Made by a program: the position numbers and the translations under genes. A DNA stretch of 32,320 bases from a virus. Positions 15,486-22,312 of this stretch are shown piece after piece; position 1 is the stretch's first letter; every line of letters begins with the position of its first letter. The stretch is from positions 1 through 32,320 of the IMG/VR virus record IMGVR_UViG_3300027881_001080. One strand, written 5' to 3'. Below the pieces are notes generated by a model that saw nothing but the letters and a program-made list of their open reading frames with translations, was not told the origin of the DNA and searched no databases.

Positions 15486-16376
15486 TCATGCTGTGGATTC
15501 AAGCAGTCCAGCCTCCACCTCTTCTACTGTGAAGGGTGGTGGAATGAAATCCGTATGGTTCCCATGTGCGATTGCCCAAGGCATAGGGGGAGTTTCATTG
15601 TAGTGAATCTTATAAGCCTCGTGCCACCAGTGAGAGATAAACAACTTTGCCGCGTATCTCTGGGCTCTGGCCATAAGCTGCGCCTTTGGTAGCTTTCCCT
15701 TCATATACTCTTTATAAGCAATCGTTGTCTTCTTGTAGGTTTTCTCTCTTAGCGCTCTCTCGGCCTCCGACTTAAAATCGCCAGCATCATTCTTACTCAC
15801 CTCTTGCTTCATCCGATCCGCGTAGACCTTGCCATAGTAAGCTCCTTCCTTTTTCGAGGAGAAACAAAACGAGTGGCCTATTAAGGAAACCAGGGTCTTA
15901 AATGCTCGGCAGCAAGGGGGAGGCTTTCCCTTTTCCCATTTCTGTCCTGGCACTACACCGGCAAAGGAATAGATATGCCCTGGGTGTTTGGCTATATCCA
16001 TATCTATAAAGGCTATCAATCCGGTGGCAAATATGGGGCCTATTCCCTTATTGGCCATTGCCCACCTACCCATCTTCTTATGCTTGGCGTATTCTTCAAG
16101 TATCTTCTTCTGTTGATCCTCAAGCACCTTGTACTGAGAAAAGTGGTACTGGTTTATCCTGCATGGCTTTCCCTCTTTCAGCTTAGCCCTATACTGCTCT
16201 TCCAAAGATTTTCTATGCTTTTGAGTTTGGTAGTAGCCGCGAACTGTATCTTGTATTTCCCCCCTTCCTATACTCTTTGCAGATTCCCGAATATCCTTGT
16301 GTAGCTTTTCTACGAACTTTGGAAGTTCCGCATTTGTTAGCTTTTGTACTTTTGTTTTTGCTTCTGTTTTTCTCAT
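15486..16376 (-). CDS. tas: Tas-like protein: coiled coil plus IS110/Nop-like domain, no nuclease (TasA type)
   Basis: A basic 296-residue protein from the ATG at 16376; a TTG at 16439 would add 21 residues but would run through the upstream mini-array. Residues 15-105 are long charged helices, probably a coiled coil. Residues 110-147 (KGIGPIFATGLIAFIDMDIA, then YSFAGVVPGQKW) match the core of the IS110-family C-terminal transposase domain, which is structurally related to the Nop domain of box C/D snoRNPs. The helical remainder has HSFCF and LFISHWWHEAYKIHY. No RuvC, HNH or DEDD residues are present, so alone it should bind but not cut. Tas proteins bind 36-nt tigRNAs and target DNA through two spacers. 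Array units with matching boxes flank the gene on both sides. The family call is from pattern recognition plus context; an IS110 remnant is the alternative. Confidence 0.82.
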   Translation of the reverse strand: MRKTEAKTKVQKLTNAELPKFVEKLHKDIRESAKSIGRGEIQDTVRGYYQTQKHRKSLEEQYRAKLKEGKPCRINQYHFSQYKVLEDQQKKILEEYAKHKKMGRWAMANKGIGPIFATGLIAFIDMDIAKHPGHIYSFAGVVPGQKWEKGKPPPCCRAFKTLVSLIGHSFCFSSKKEGAYYGKVYADRMKQEVSKNDAGDFKSEAERALREKTYKKTTIAYKEYMKGKLPKAQLMARAQRYAAKLFISHWWHEAYKIHYNETPPMPWAIAHGNHTDFIPPPFTVEEVEAGLLESTA

Positions 16377-16386
16377 GGTTTTAAGT

Positions 16387-16465
16387 TGGGCGATGTGGTT
16401 ATTATGGTGTGTGGTTTCTAATGGCTCACTTTCTCCCAATGGGGTCTTGTTGTAAGTGGCTACAT
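16387..16465 (-). ncRNA. TIGR-like mini-array, about two degenerate units, between the ruvC-like gene and tas
   Basis: On the minus strand: ATGTAGCCA (16465-16457, degenerate, overlapping the upstream stop codon), 8 nt, AAGACCCCA (16448-16440), 9 nt, AGTGAGCCA (16430-16422, exact to the box-2 consensus), 8 nt, CACACACCA (16413-16405), 9 nt, CATCGCCCA (16395-16387, degenerate). The central unit is convincing; the outer boxes are recognised mainly by their exact 17-18 nt spacing. The stretch lies just ahead of the tas ATG and in the same orientation. Confidence 0.75.
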
Positions 16466-16948
16466 ATTATGGAAGTGGTGTGCGATAAGGAGGCCGTCTG
16501 CATCCTTATGCTTCATTATAAATTCGGTATGTTTAGGGTAAAGTTCCATCCCTTTAAGGCGACTTGCTTTCTTTAACTCGGGTCCTTTAAAGCCAGGTAT
16601 CAACGATCGCTGCCAAGTTCCTGAATCGACTGTCTCGTATCCTATACTCAGCATCTCAAGGCATTGCCGAGTAGCCAGGTAACAGGACATTCCTGACATA
16701 CTGGAGTTAAAGAACTTTGGGTTTACAAAGGGTCTCTCTATAAATGCTCTTGGATTTCCAGCGCCCTCGGTGAAGGCCCGTATCTCCTGGGATAGCTCAT
16801 GCCAGTCTAGCATCCTGAGCATCTTCTTAGACTTAGTATAGTGAAGGGCCTCCTTTACTGGGGTTGGAAAGAATACGCTATCTTCATCAGATATAATTGC
16901 TACAGCCCCGGTGGTCCCGTTATCTATCCCTATAGTTACCTTGGCCAT
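16460..16948 (-). CDS. RuvC-like RNase H-fold nuclease (phage Holliday junction resolvase type)
   Basis: A 162-residue protein with the RuvC active-site pattern: D9 in TIGIDNGTTGAVAI, E71 in AFIERPF, and D149/D151 in HKDADGLLIAHH. The size fits phage RuvC-like resolvases, which cut branched DNA during recombination and before packaging. That is its safest role. It lies directly upstream of the Tas-like gene in the same operon. In IS110 transposases an RNase H-fold domain precedes a coiled coil and the C-terminal domain in one chain, so these two genes have the order of a split version; nuclease supply in trans to Tas is possible but inferred. ATG start; overlaps the upstream gene by 13 nt. 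Confidence 0.8.
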   Translation of the reverse strand: MAKVTIGIDNGTTGAVAIISDEDSVFFPTPVKEALHYTKSKKMLRMLDWHELSQEIRAFTEGAGNPRAFIERPFVNPKFFNSSMSGMSCYLATRQCLEMLSIGYETVDSGTWQRSLIPGFKGPELKKASRLKGMELYPKHTEFIMKHKDADGLLIAHHFHNM

Positions 16949-17313
16949 TTAGCACTACCTTCTATAATTATGGTTTCAGGGAATTTCTCGGCCATAGACT
17001 TACATATCGTATTCCAAATTGGAACGGTAGTGGTTCTCCACTCTAGTATTTCTTCCGGTTCAGCAAAGAATCCCCGTATCACTTTTACCGAACACCATAT
17101 AAATCCCGCCTTCTTCGCTATTAAATCTTTAGGGCCTATCTTTATGGCTCCCGCATAATATATAAGTTCAGACCCATACTTAAATCGTATAACTCTGGGT
17201 CTTTTCTTAGTATAGGCCAACCTTTCCCAAGCTTTCAAAACAACCTGGCTTGCTCCGGTCTCTTCCCTTGTGGTATTGGCTAGATTATATCCAGTCCTTA
17301 TATCTTCATTCAT
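16936..17313 (-). CDS. Conserved-looking phage protein of unknown function
   Basis: A 125-residue protein from the ATG at 17313, chosen because it gives an 8-nt overlap (ATGAATGA) with the upstream gene instead of 68 nt. It is a compact alpha/beta protein with segments RPRVIRFKYGSELIYYAG, GFIWCSVKVIRGFFAEP, WRTTTVPIWNTICKSMAEKF and TIIIEGSAKWP. There is no signal peptide or membrane helix. I do not recognise the family. It lies between the RuvC-like nuclease and the small Acb2/Tad1-like protein. Confidence 0.65.
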   Translation of the reverse strand: MNEDIRTGYNLANTTREETGASQVVLKAWERLAYTKKRPRVIRFKYGSELIYYAGAIKIGPKDLIAKKAGFIWCSVKVIRGFFAEPEEILEWRTTTVPIWNTICKSMAEKFPETIIIEGSAKWPR

Positions 17314-17626
17314 CGTTATTACGTTCTTTTGAATGGTAGGTATTATCGTCAAGCTTTTTCGCCAGATAATCAAGGCCCCTCATAAATCTTTCCCTATCGG
17401 GGAAGGATTTCCTTAACTGTACCCTATGCCTGATTATGTTCAGTAGAGTAACCTCTGTTATTCCATTTGCCTCACTCTTTCGGTCTCCGAACCTAAAGAA
17501 CTGGGGATCAAACTTTTCGGGTGGCCCCTCCACCATATAGTGATAGGCCATATCGGTATCTCCAAGCTTACCTACCGTCTTTATTACGATTCCTTTCCTG
17601 TCCTTGTTTCCTTCAACTGTTTCCAT
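17306..17626 (-). CDS. Small protein, possibly Acb2/Tad1-like
   Basis: A 106-residue protein and the first gene of the operon that includes RuvC-like, tas and replication genes. The C-terminal two thirds (FFRFGDRKSEANGITEVTLL, then HR, FPDRERF and LDYLAKKLDDN) recalls a widespread phage domain with the pattern FQ-G-x-V-x-x-x-NGVTNEALL followed by a helix with RENALALTKLEEAL. Some members of that domain (Acb2/Tad1 hairpin family) bind cyclic nucleotides and block CBASS or Thoeris immunity. The match is from memory and partial; other roles are equally possible. ATG start, good promoter upstream. Confidence 0.4.
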   Translation of the reverse strand: METVEGNKDRKGIVIKTVGKLGDTDMAYHYMVEGPPEKFDPQFFRFGDRKSEANGITEVTLLNIIRHRVQLRKSFPDRERFMRGLDYLAKKLDDNTYHSKERNNDE

Positions 17627-17637
17627 ATTTATTTGAC

Positions 17638-17667
17638 CTTATATGATATTTAATAATCACGTGGCAA
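17638..17667 (-). promoter_or_regulatory. Promoter for the leftward operon starting at 17626
   Basis: Minus strand: TTGCCA (17667-17662), 18 nt, TATAAG (17643-17638), 11 nt, ATG at 17626. It overlaps a plus-strand TTGACC (17633-17638) that lies 36 nt before the divergent gene at 17669, so the 42-nt gap probably holds two face-to-face promoters. Confidence 0.6.
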
Positions 17668-17668
17668 T

Positions 17669-17983
17669 ATGATATTGAAAACTAAATATTATTCCCTTCT
17701 TCTAAAACTATTCTGGGTGATGGTTAAAAGGGGATGGAAATACCAAACTGGAGCCTTATCGAAAGACCAGGAGTATGACCCTGATGCTCACTCCCCAGAA
17801 AACCCTAAGCTCGGAATAGGAAGAATGTCGCCAATGGAACAAATGGAAATGCTTATACACTGGGAAACCTATAGAGAAAGACCCCTTAAGGATAAACTAG
17901 ATAAACTCCAGCCTAAGTATGGCTTTGCCGGTTACAGAAGAAGGGGATTCGAAAGGGACTATCGTAGTCTAGGGATTTCTTGA
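17669..17983 (+). CDS. Small protein of unknown function (rightward islet)
   Basis: A 104-residue protein against the surrounding leftward genes. The N-terminus is hydrophobic and basic (LLLKLFWVMVKRGWK) and could be a short amphipathic or membrane-associated helix; a start at the internal ATG of MVKRGW is possible. The rest is polar, with PDAHSPENPKLGIG, a helix MSPMEQMEMLIHWETYRERP, and a basic C-terminus GYRRRGFERDYRS. The last bases overlap the TTGACA of the next promoter. No family recognised; the coherent composition and divergent promoter support a real gene. Confidence 0.6.
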   Translation: MILKTKYYSLLLKLFWVMVKRGWKYQTGALSKDQEYDPDAHSPENPKLGIGRMSPMEQMEMLIHWETYRERPLKDKLDKLQPKYGFAGYRRRGFERDYRSLGIS

Positions 17984-18011
17984 CACCCAACTATTAAGCA
18001 ACTCTTAATAG
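17980..18011 (+). promoter_or_regulatory. Promoter with internal 8-bp inverted repeat, upstream of the 18018 micro-gene
   Basis: TTGACA (17980-17985), 18 nt, CTTAAT (18004-18009), 8 nt, ATG at 18018: the leaderless layout seen elsewhere. CTATTAAG (17991-17998) and CTTAATAG (18004-18011) form a perfect inverted repeat across the spacer and -10, a likely operator. Confidence 0.6.
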
Positions 18012-18017
18012 TTCACC

Positions 18018-18167
18018 ATGCCTAAAACATCAGGATATCCAGAACAAGAAGGTAAAACACACCGCAAACCCCTTCCTGCCAAGAAAGGCAAGATCACAAA
18101 GGGTGCTCCCATGTCCAAAAACATGAAAGCAGGAAAAGGTGTGAACTCTATGGGTCTTACCCGATAG
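18018..18167 (+). CDS. Basic micro-protein, 49 residues
   Basis: An ATG-started frame of 49 residues with about one quarter K/R (segments EGKTHRKPLPAKKGKITKG and SKNMKAGKG). It is probably disordered and may bind nucleic acid or act as an inhibitor. It has its own promoter and operator-like repeat upstream and a hairpin over its stop codon, which together support expression. No family recognised. A similar Lys/Pro-rich micro-protein is encoded at the end of the large array (31292-31411). Confidence 0.6.
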   Translation: MPKTSGYPEQEGKTHRKPLPAKKGKITKGAPMSKNMKAGKGVNSMGLTR

Positions 18168-18180
18168 AGCCACCCTCTTC
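18146..18180 (+). terminator. Hairpin terminator at the end of the 18018 gene
   Basis: CTCTAT-GGG (18146-18154), loop TCTTA, CCC-G-ATAGAG (18160-18169), followed by a T/C-rich stretch with TTTT at about 18181-18184. It overlaps the stop codon. It separates the rightward islet from the converging ammonium transporter gene. Confidence 0.5.
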
Positions 18181-18190
18181 TTTTAATTGT

Positions 18191-19381
18191 TTAGTGTTGT
18201 TGCGCGGATTCTCCGTGCAGTGTTTCGTCTGTGCCTTTTTCCTGAACTGTAGAGCATATCTTAATGTCCCTGAAGATCAGTTTGGCCAGGTAGAAACATG
18301 CTACGGTAACGAGTGAACACCAGACGATTGATGTACCGACGCCTACCACTTGTTTTCCAAGCTGGGAAATCCAATTATCGAAAGCAAAGGCTGTCATAAG
18401 CCCTCCAATGATACCACCGGCCAAGTGAGCAGGTATAACGTCTACCGTATCATCCAAATCAAGTATATCGTTAAACAGGTGCATTAAGCCCCAGGCTCCT
18501 ACCGAACAAGCTGCTCCGATTCCTATTGCTAAAGGAACTCCAGCTACACCGGCTGCTGGGGTTATTCCAGCTAAGGCTCCTACGGCTGCGGTAGCAACTC
18601 CTATAACGGAAGTCTTTTGACGAGCTATAAGATTCACTATCACCCATGTAACCATTCCTGCGGCGGCTGCTACAAGAGATACAAACAATGCCATTCCAGC
18701 TTTTCCATTGGCGGCCAATACTGATACCGCATTAAAGAAAGGCCATCCCACTATAAGGAGTCCTATGCCTATAAGGGCTTGTGAGTTGTTCCACGCGTAC
18801 ACATCTCTATGTTTTAGTCTGCGGCCAGCAAAGAACAAGCCTACTGCACAAAGGATGCCTGAAGGTATGTGAACTACATTCCCTCCTGCAAGGTCTTCCA
18901 CTCCTAGCTTAAGAAGAAACCCGTTATCTGCCCAGGACATATATGCTATTGGGCAATAGGAAAACGTAAGCCACAGTAAGGTAATAAAGGCTAAGGGAAG
19001 GAGCTTAATCCTACCCAGGATGCCTCCGAACCCAATTACAGGGGTAATTACAGCAAAGGTAAGTTGAAATCCGGCTATCAGTATCTCCGGAATTCCGTCT
19101 TCAGTTACACTCCCTTTTAGGTTTCCAAGGAATAGGTTACTGAAGTTACCGAAGAACTTCCCGACCCCGTTAAAGGCAAAGTTGTACCCGTATATTCCCC
19201 ACATAAGGATCGCTATGGCTGAGATCACCAACCCGTTACACCATGTATTCATGGCTTCTGACTTCTTACAAAGCCCGCTATTCAGGACAATTACGCCCAC
19301 TATCATCAACGTCACCATTCCTATACCCAGGGCAAGGAATGTGGAATTTCCTGAATCAATCAGGGATTTTACTTCTGGCAT
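18191..19381 (-). CDS. amt: Ammonium transporter (Amt/MEP/Rh family)
   Basis: A 396-residue polytopic membrane protein of near-full family length with about 11 hydrophobic segments. Signature residues are present: FQLTFAVITP (the Phe-gate region), SYCPIAYMSW, EDLAGGNVVHIPSG with D163 and the first pore histidine H171, GWPFFNAVS, and DDTVDVIPAHLAGGIIGG with the second pore histidine H319. The twin-His pore is therefore intact and transport of NH4+/NH3 across the inner membrane is expected. The tail is short and lacks an obvious domain fusion; no glnK-type gene is nearby. It lies 1 nt after the upstream small gene. As a phage-borne gene it is probably an auxiliary metabolic gene for nitrogen uptake. 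Confidence 0.95.
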   Translation of the reverse strand: MPEVKSLIDSGNSTFLALGIGMVTLMIVGVIVLNSGLCKKSEAMNTWCNGLVISAIAILMWGIYGYNFAFNGVGKFFGNFSNLFLGNLKGSVTEDGIPEILIAGFQLTFAVITPVIGFGGILGRIKLLPLAFITLLWLTFSYCPIAYMSWADNGFLLKLGVEDLAGGNVVHIPSGILCAVGLFFAGRRLKHRDVYAWNNSQALIGIGLLIVGWPFFNAVSVLAANGKAGMALFVSLVAAAAGMVTWVIVNLIARQKTSVIGVATAAVGALAGITPAAGVAGVPLAIGIGAACSVGAWGLMHLFNDILDLDDTVDVIPAHLAGGIIGGLMTAFAFDNWISQLGKQVVGVGTSIVWCSLVTVACFYLAKLIFRDIKICSTVQEKGTDETLHGESAQQH

Positions 19382-19382
19382 A

Positions 19383-19670
19383 TTATTTACCCCAGGGAAG
19401 GTTTAGTGCTGAATGAGGACAATATGTTACCGCTTCAGCTAAAGAATAACTTCCGTCTGGATTCCTTTGCTGCGTAGTCACCTGTAGGAAAAACCCCGCT
19501 GTAATCCCGTCCTTACCTACACTTAGGATTTTCGTACTTTTCATCCATCCCTCTTTTTCAGAACTGGCCTTACACAGAAGTTTCCATGCGTCTCCATCTC
19601 CGAATACTTTTACATCAGGAACATTTTTAGACGTACCTGATATATCACTGTTATGTAATGTTTTGTTCAT
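19383..19670 (-). CDS. Small protein of unknown function upstream of amt
   Basis: A 95-residue soluble protein with a compact beta-rich look: VPDVKVFGDGDAWKLLCKAS, WMKSTKILSVGKDGITAGFF, LQVTTQQRNPDGSYSLAEAV. This resembles small phage proteins that track with metabolic cargo, but no family is recognised. It is translated just ahead of amt (1-nt gap) and follows a strong terminator, so it begins a new transcription unit. Its leader is A-rich (AATAAAATAAAAAGAT) without a Shine-Dalgarno sequence. Confidence 0.6.
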   Translation of the reverse strand: MNKTLHNSDISGTSKNVPDVKVFGDGDAWKLLCKASSEKEGWMKSTKILSVGKDGITAGFFLQVTTQQRNPDGSYSLAEAVTYCPHSALNLPWGK

Positions 19671-19700
19671 ATCTTTTTATTTTATTGTTTGTCGTTATTT

Positions 19701-19741
19701 AGAAAAGAAAAGGGGGAGTGGCCCTTCACCTCCACTCCCCC
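19701..19741 (-). terminator. Terminator after the outer-membrane barrel gene
   Basis: On the minus strand GGGGGAGTGG (19741-19732) pairs with CCACTCCCCC (19721-19712), 10-nt loop, followed by TTTTCTTTTC. It ends the leftward transcript of the 19767-20465 gene. Confidence 0.8.
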
Positions 19742-19766
19742 GACCGTCTTTCTCTGTTCCCTAGTT

Positions 19767-20465
19767 CTACATTAGGAAGTTAAAGGAAATCCCTCCGAAG
19801 AGGTTTCCTGAATCTTTCCCAAAGGATAATAGCCCTGAGTAGTTTACACTAGCTGTTGCCGTTACTGCCTCAGTTATACTAAAGTCTTTCGATGCTCCGA
19901 AGGAATATCCATGCAGGTTGCTTTCGTCTACTCCATGATAAGCTTCGTTATACTCCGCGTTCGAGTAGGATATTAGCGATGAAAAGTCGACACCGTATCG
20001 TGTAGCTCCCACTCCAGTCTCCAGGTAAATACCATCAGCACGATCAATGTCATAAAACAAAGATACATAGGGCGAAACATGTTCTGCATCGTAGGTGATA
20101 GTCCCGTATACCTCTCTTGTCCCGAGGTCTCCTGTAGGAAAAACATATTCAATAGCTCCAATCTCTCCATTTAATTTTCCTTTCGTTTTGCTGTAGGCTA
20201 TAAACAGGTCGACCTCGTTAAAGTCGCCCATCTTATTGCTATAGTCAGGGTGGATCAGGTTATTGAACCACGCGCCTACAGTAAGACCTTTCTCAGTCGC
20301 AAGTGATACTTGTCCCTGGGAAATAGTCTTTTCGTTTAAAGTTTCCTGCCGCCAGTTATACTCACTAAAAGCGCCTAAATCAAAGGATAACTCATACGTC
20401 TTTTGAGCCCGCGATATAAGTGCGGTAAATAATAGGGGAACGATTAGTAATGTCTTCATTTTCAT
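19767..20465 (-). CDS. Outer-membrane beta-barrel protein (TorF/Gcw_chp-like porin)
   Basis: A 232-residue protein with a signal peptide (MKMKTLLIVPLLFTALISRA, cleavage likely after the Ala-Gln site) followed by about ten amphipathic strands such as YELSFDLGAFSEYNW, GLTVGAWFNNL, VDLFIAYSKTKG, EVYGTITYDAEHVSPYVSLF, TASVNYSGLLSF, ending GGISFNFLM. The order 'strand, GLTVGAWFNN, DFNEVDLFIAY, YVFPTG, EVYGTITYD' recalls the TorF family of putative porins. It would insert in the host outer membrane. Close to amt, it may aid solute uptake; blocking of superinfecting phages is an alternative. ATG start; overlaps the helicase stop by 4 nt. Confidence 0.75.
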   Translation of the reverse strand: MKMKTLLIVPLLFTALISRAQKTYELSFDLGAFSEYNWRQETLNEKTISQGQVSLATEKGLTVGAWFNNLIHPDYSNKMGDFNEVDLFIAYSKTKGKLNGEIGAIEYVFPTGDLGTREVYGTITYDAEHVSPYVSLFYDIDRADGIYLETGVGATRYGVDFSSLISYSNAEYNEAYHGVDESNLHGYSFGASKDFSITEAVTATASVNYSGLLSFGKDSGNLFGGISFNFLM

Positions 20466-21811
20466 ATTCTCAGCTCAGTTTGCTGTATATCAGGGTTTGT
20501 CAAACTCTCTTTTTTTACCTTATACTCTCCAATTAGGTCTTTAATAATACTGTTTTTATTATCAGACTTCCCACCGTCTATGGTATCTCGAATAAGCTTT
20601 TTCTTGCTTTTTATTATACCCATTATCTTTTCCTCTACAGTGTTCTCTCCCAATAAGTACCAAGAGGTTACGGGGTTGGTTTGGCCTATCCTATCAACCC
20701 TCCCGGTGGCCTGTTCGTGAACCACCGAAGTCCACCCCAACTCTACGAATAGAACGTCGCTTGATTCCGTAAGGTTATGCCCCTCGCTATCTGCCGAAAG
20801 GCTGCAAACAATAACTTTTACTTCTTCCTTGTCCTTAAATAAGTCAATGGCCTCGGAGGAATTCTTGTACGCCCCGGTCCACACCGAATCCTTTATGCTT
20901 TCGTGAAGCGCTTTCTGGGCCTTTCGGTGACTTGCAAACACCACAAGCTTTCCCCCTCCACTCGTAAAGTTCCATATCCACTCAAGCACATGGCGCATCT
21001 TTCCTTCGGATACAGCCGCCTTCATCTTCTCCAGCCTTATAAGAGCCTCTGCCTTTTGCTCGTCGTCGCTTAGAAGCCCTATAAACCCTTTCTCATATAC
21101 CTCGTACTCTCCCCGGTTATCTATTGGTATCTTGATTATAACGTCTCTCTGGGGGGGTAGCTCTTTCTGCACCTCTTTTTTCCTTCTCCTTATAAAACAG
21201 GTGCTTCGTAATTCATCCCCAAGCTCCTTCATGTTTTGAGTTCCGGTTATCACCATCCTGAACTTCCCCGGGGAATTATAAATCCTGGACTTGGTACAGT
21301 ATTTAGCAACGAACTTTATGTATCCTCCGAAGTGGGATTCAAATACTCCTAAGAACTGCAACTGAGGAATAAGCTCCAGTATCCTGTTTTTTATCGGGGT
21401 TCCCGTAAGACATATTCGGTATTCCGCAAAACAGTTTCTAGCCAACTTAAGGATAGCTTTCGTTCTCTGGGTAGTGGAACTCCCTATGTTATGGCTCTCA
21501 TCTAATATGATAGTTCTCCAGTTGGTATCCATCAAGGCTTCCAGATTCTTCTTAACCCCGTTGTAATGGACTATCTTTATATAATCTCTACCTATATCGT
21601 CTATCAAAGCCTCCTGGTTTATCCACTTCTTAAACTCCCTCTTCCAGTTCGACTTCAGCCCCTTTGGGCAAATAACAAGAATAGGGTAGCAACTCTCGGT
21701 GGCTACTATAGCCTGGGCGGTTTTCCCCAGACCCATTTGGTCTCCAAGGAGAACTCTCTTCTTATCCTGGATATATTCTACCCCTTTAATTTGGTAGGGA
21801 GTTAGGTTCAC
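20462..21811 (-). CDS. SNF2-family DNA translocase/helicase
   Basis: A 449-residue superfamily 2 protein with all SNF2 motifs: Q-like LTPYQIKGVEY, motif I GDQMGLGKTAQA (Walker A, residues 23-34), Ia CPKGLKSNW, II ILDESHN (DESH), III LTGTPIKNR, IV LVVFASHRK, V ADSEGHNLTESSDVLFVE, and VI QATGRVDRIGQTNPV. There is no additional domain, so it is a minimal phage SNF2-like translocase. It may remodel protein-DNA complexes in replication or recombination. GTG start overlapping the upstream micro-gene by 4 nt. It is encoded with a SWIM zinc-finger protein, a domain often fused to SNF2 enzymes. Confidence 0.92.
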   Translation of the reverse strand: MNLTPYQIKGVEYIQDKKRVLLGDQMGLGKTAQAIVATESCYPILVICPKGLKSNWKREFKKWINQEALIDDIGRDYIKIVHYNGVKKNLEALMDTNWRTIILDESHNIGSSTTQRTKAILKLARNCFAEYRICLTGTPIKNRILELIPQLQFLGVFESHFGGYIKFVAKYCTKSRIYNSPGKFRMVITGTQNMKELGDELRSTCFIRRRKKEVQKELPPQRDVIIKIPIDNRGEYEVYEKGFIGLLSDDEQKAEALIRLEKMKAAVSEGKMRHVLEWIWNFTSGGGKLVVFASHRKAQKALHESIKDSVWTGAYKNSSEAIDLFKDKEEVKVIVCSLSADSEGHNLTESSDVLFVELGWTSVVHEQATGRVDRIGQTNPVTSWYLLGENTVEEKIMGIIKSKKKLIRDTIDGGKSDNKNSIIKDLIGEYKVKKESLTNPDIQQTELRI

Positions 21812-21960
21812 CGCTTATACACAATGTTTCCGTCTGCATCCTTGATGATTATTCTACCAGAATAAACCCCACGTGCTGCCAGAGCTGCTTCTAGGGTATC
21901 GAATTGGGTCGTTCTCTCCCCATAGAAGGGGTCACTTGAATATAGTATGTAATTTTTCAT
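21808..21960 (-). CDS. Micro-protein, 50 residues
   Basis: An ATG-started 50-residue frame with a well-formed alpha/beta look: MKNYILYSSDPFYGERTTQF, a helix DTLEAALAARGV, and RIIIKDADGNIVYKR. It overlaps both neighbours by 4 nt (stop in the GTG of the SNF2 gene; start in the stop of the next micro-gene), which is the operon's normal junction and strong evidence that it is real. Function unknown. Confidence 0.65.
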   Translation of the reverse strand: MKNYILYSSDPFYGERTTQFDTLEAALAARGVYSGRIIIKDADGNIVYKR

Positions 21961-22049
21961 TCTACTCCTATTTCCCTTCTTCTTTCCTCCAGGTCTGTCA
22001 GCAGAGAACCAAGTGCATCTATTTTTACTTTCAGTTCTTCATATTTCAT
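21957..22049 (-). CDS. Micro-protein, 30 residues, helical
   Basis: A 30-residue frame starting MKYEELKVKI, predicted as a single charged helix. ATG start inside the stop of the SWIM gene (ATGA) and stop inside the start of the 50-residue gene. The leader is A/C-rich (AACAACAAACG before the ATG), matching the leader of the gene starting at 25602. Function unknown. Confidence 0.5.
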   Translation of the reverse strand: MKYEELKVKIDALGSLLTDLEERRREIGVE

Positions 22050-22312
22050 CGTTTGTTGTTTTTTTCGGTTATTATTGCATCTAACCAGAATTCCCTGGCT
22101 TTTCGTATATGCTTACATCGAGTTAAGTTGGTTATCTTTCCAGTTACTTGGTATCTGGGGAGCTTCCTGATTACAAAGTCTTCACAGGTACAACTACCAT
22201 TTCCACTCAGGTCGCAAATATCAACGTGATGATGCCCCTTCCGGGACAAGCTCTTCACTAGACACTCGCCAAAATGGTCCCTCGGTATTATCTGTTCGTG
22301 TTGCGTGTTCAA
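22046..22312 (-). CDS. SWIM-type zinc finger protein
   Basis: An 88-residue protein with the SWIM signature C41-x-C43, 22 residues, C66-x-H68 (SCTCEDFVIRK then RCKHIRKA). SWIM domains bind zinc and act in DNA binding or protein contacts, often with SNF2 helicases or recombination mediators, and this gene lies between SNF2- and UvrD-type helicases. The track start is TTG, with 92 nt overlapping the helicase 3' end; no in-frame ATG is available. Confidence 0.72.
   Translation of the reverse strand: MNTQHEQIIPRDHFGECLVKSLSRKGHHHVDICDLSGNGSCTCEDFVIRKLPRYQVTGKITNLTRCKHIRKAREFWLDAIITEKNNKR

Noticed and set aside
15381-15692. Rightward frames over the tas 3' end
   Set aside because: They run antisense to tas and through the mini-array, with no protein-like composition.
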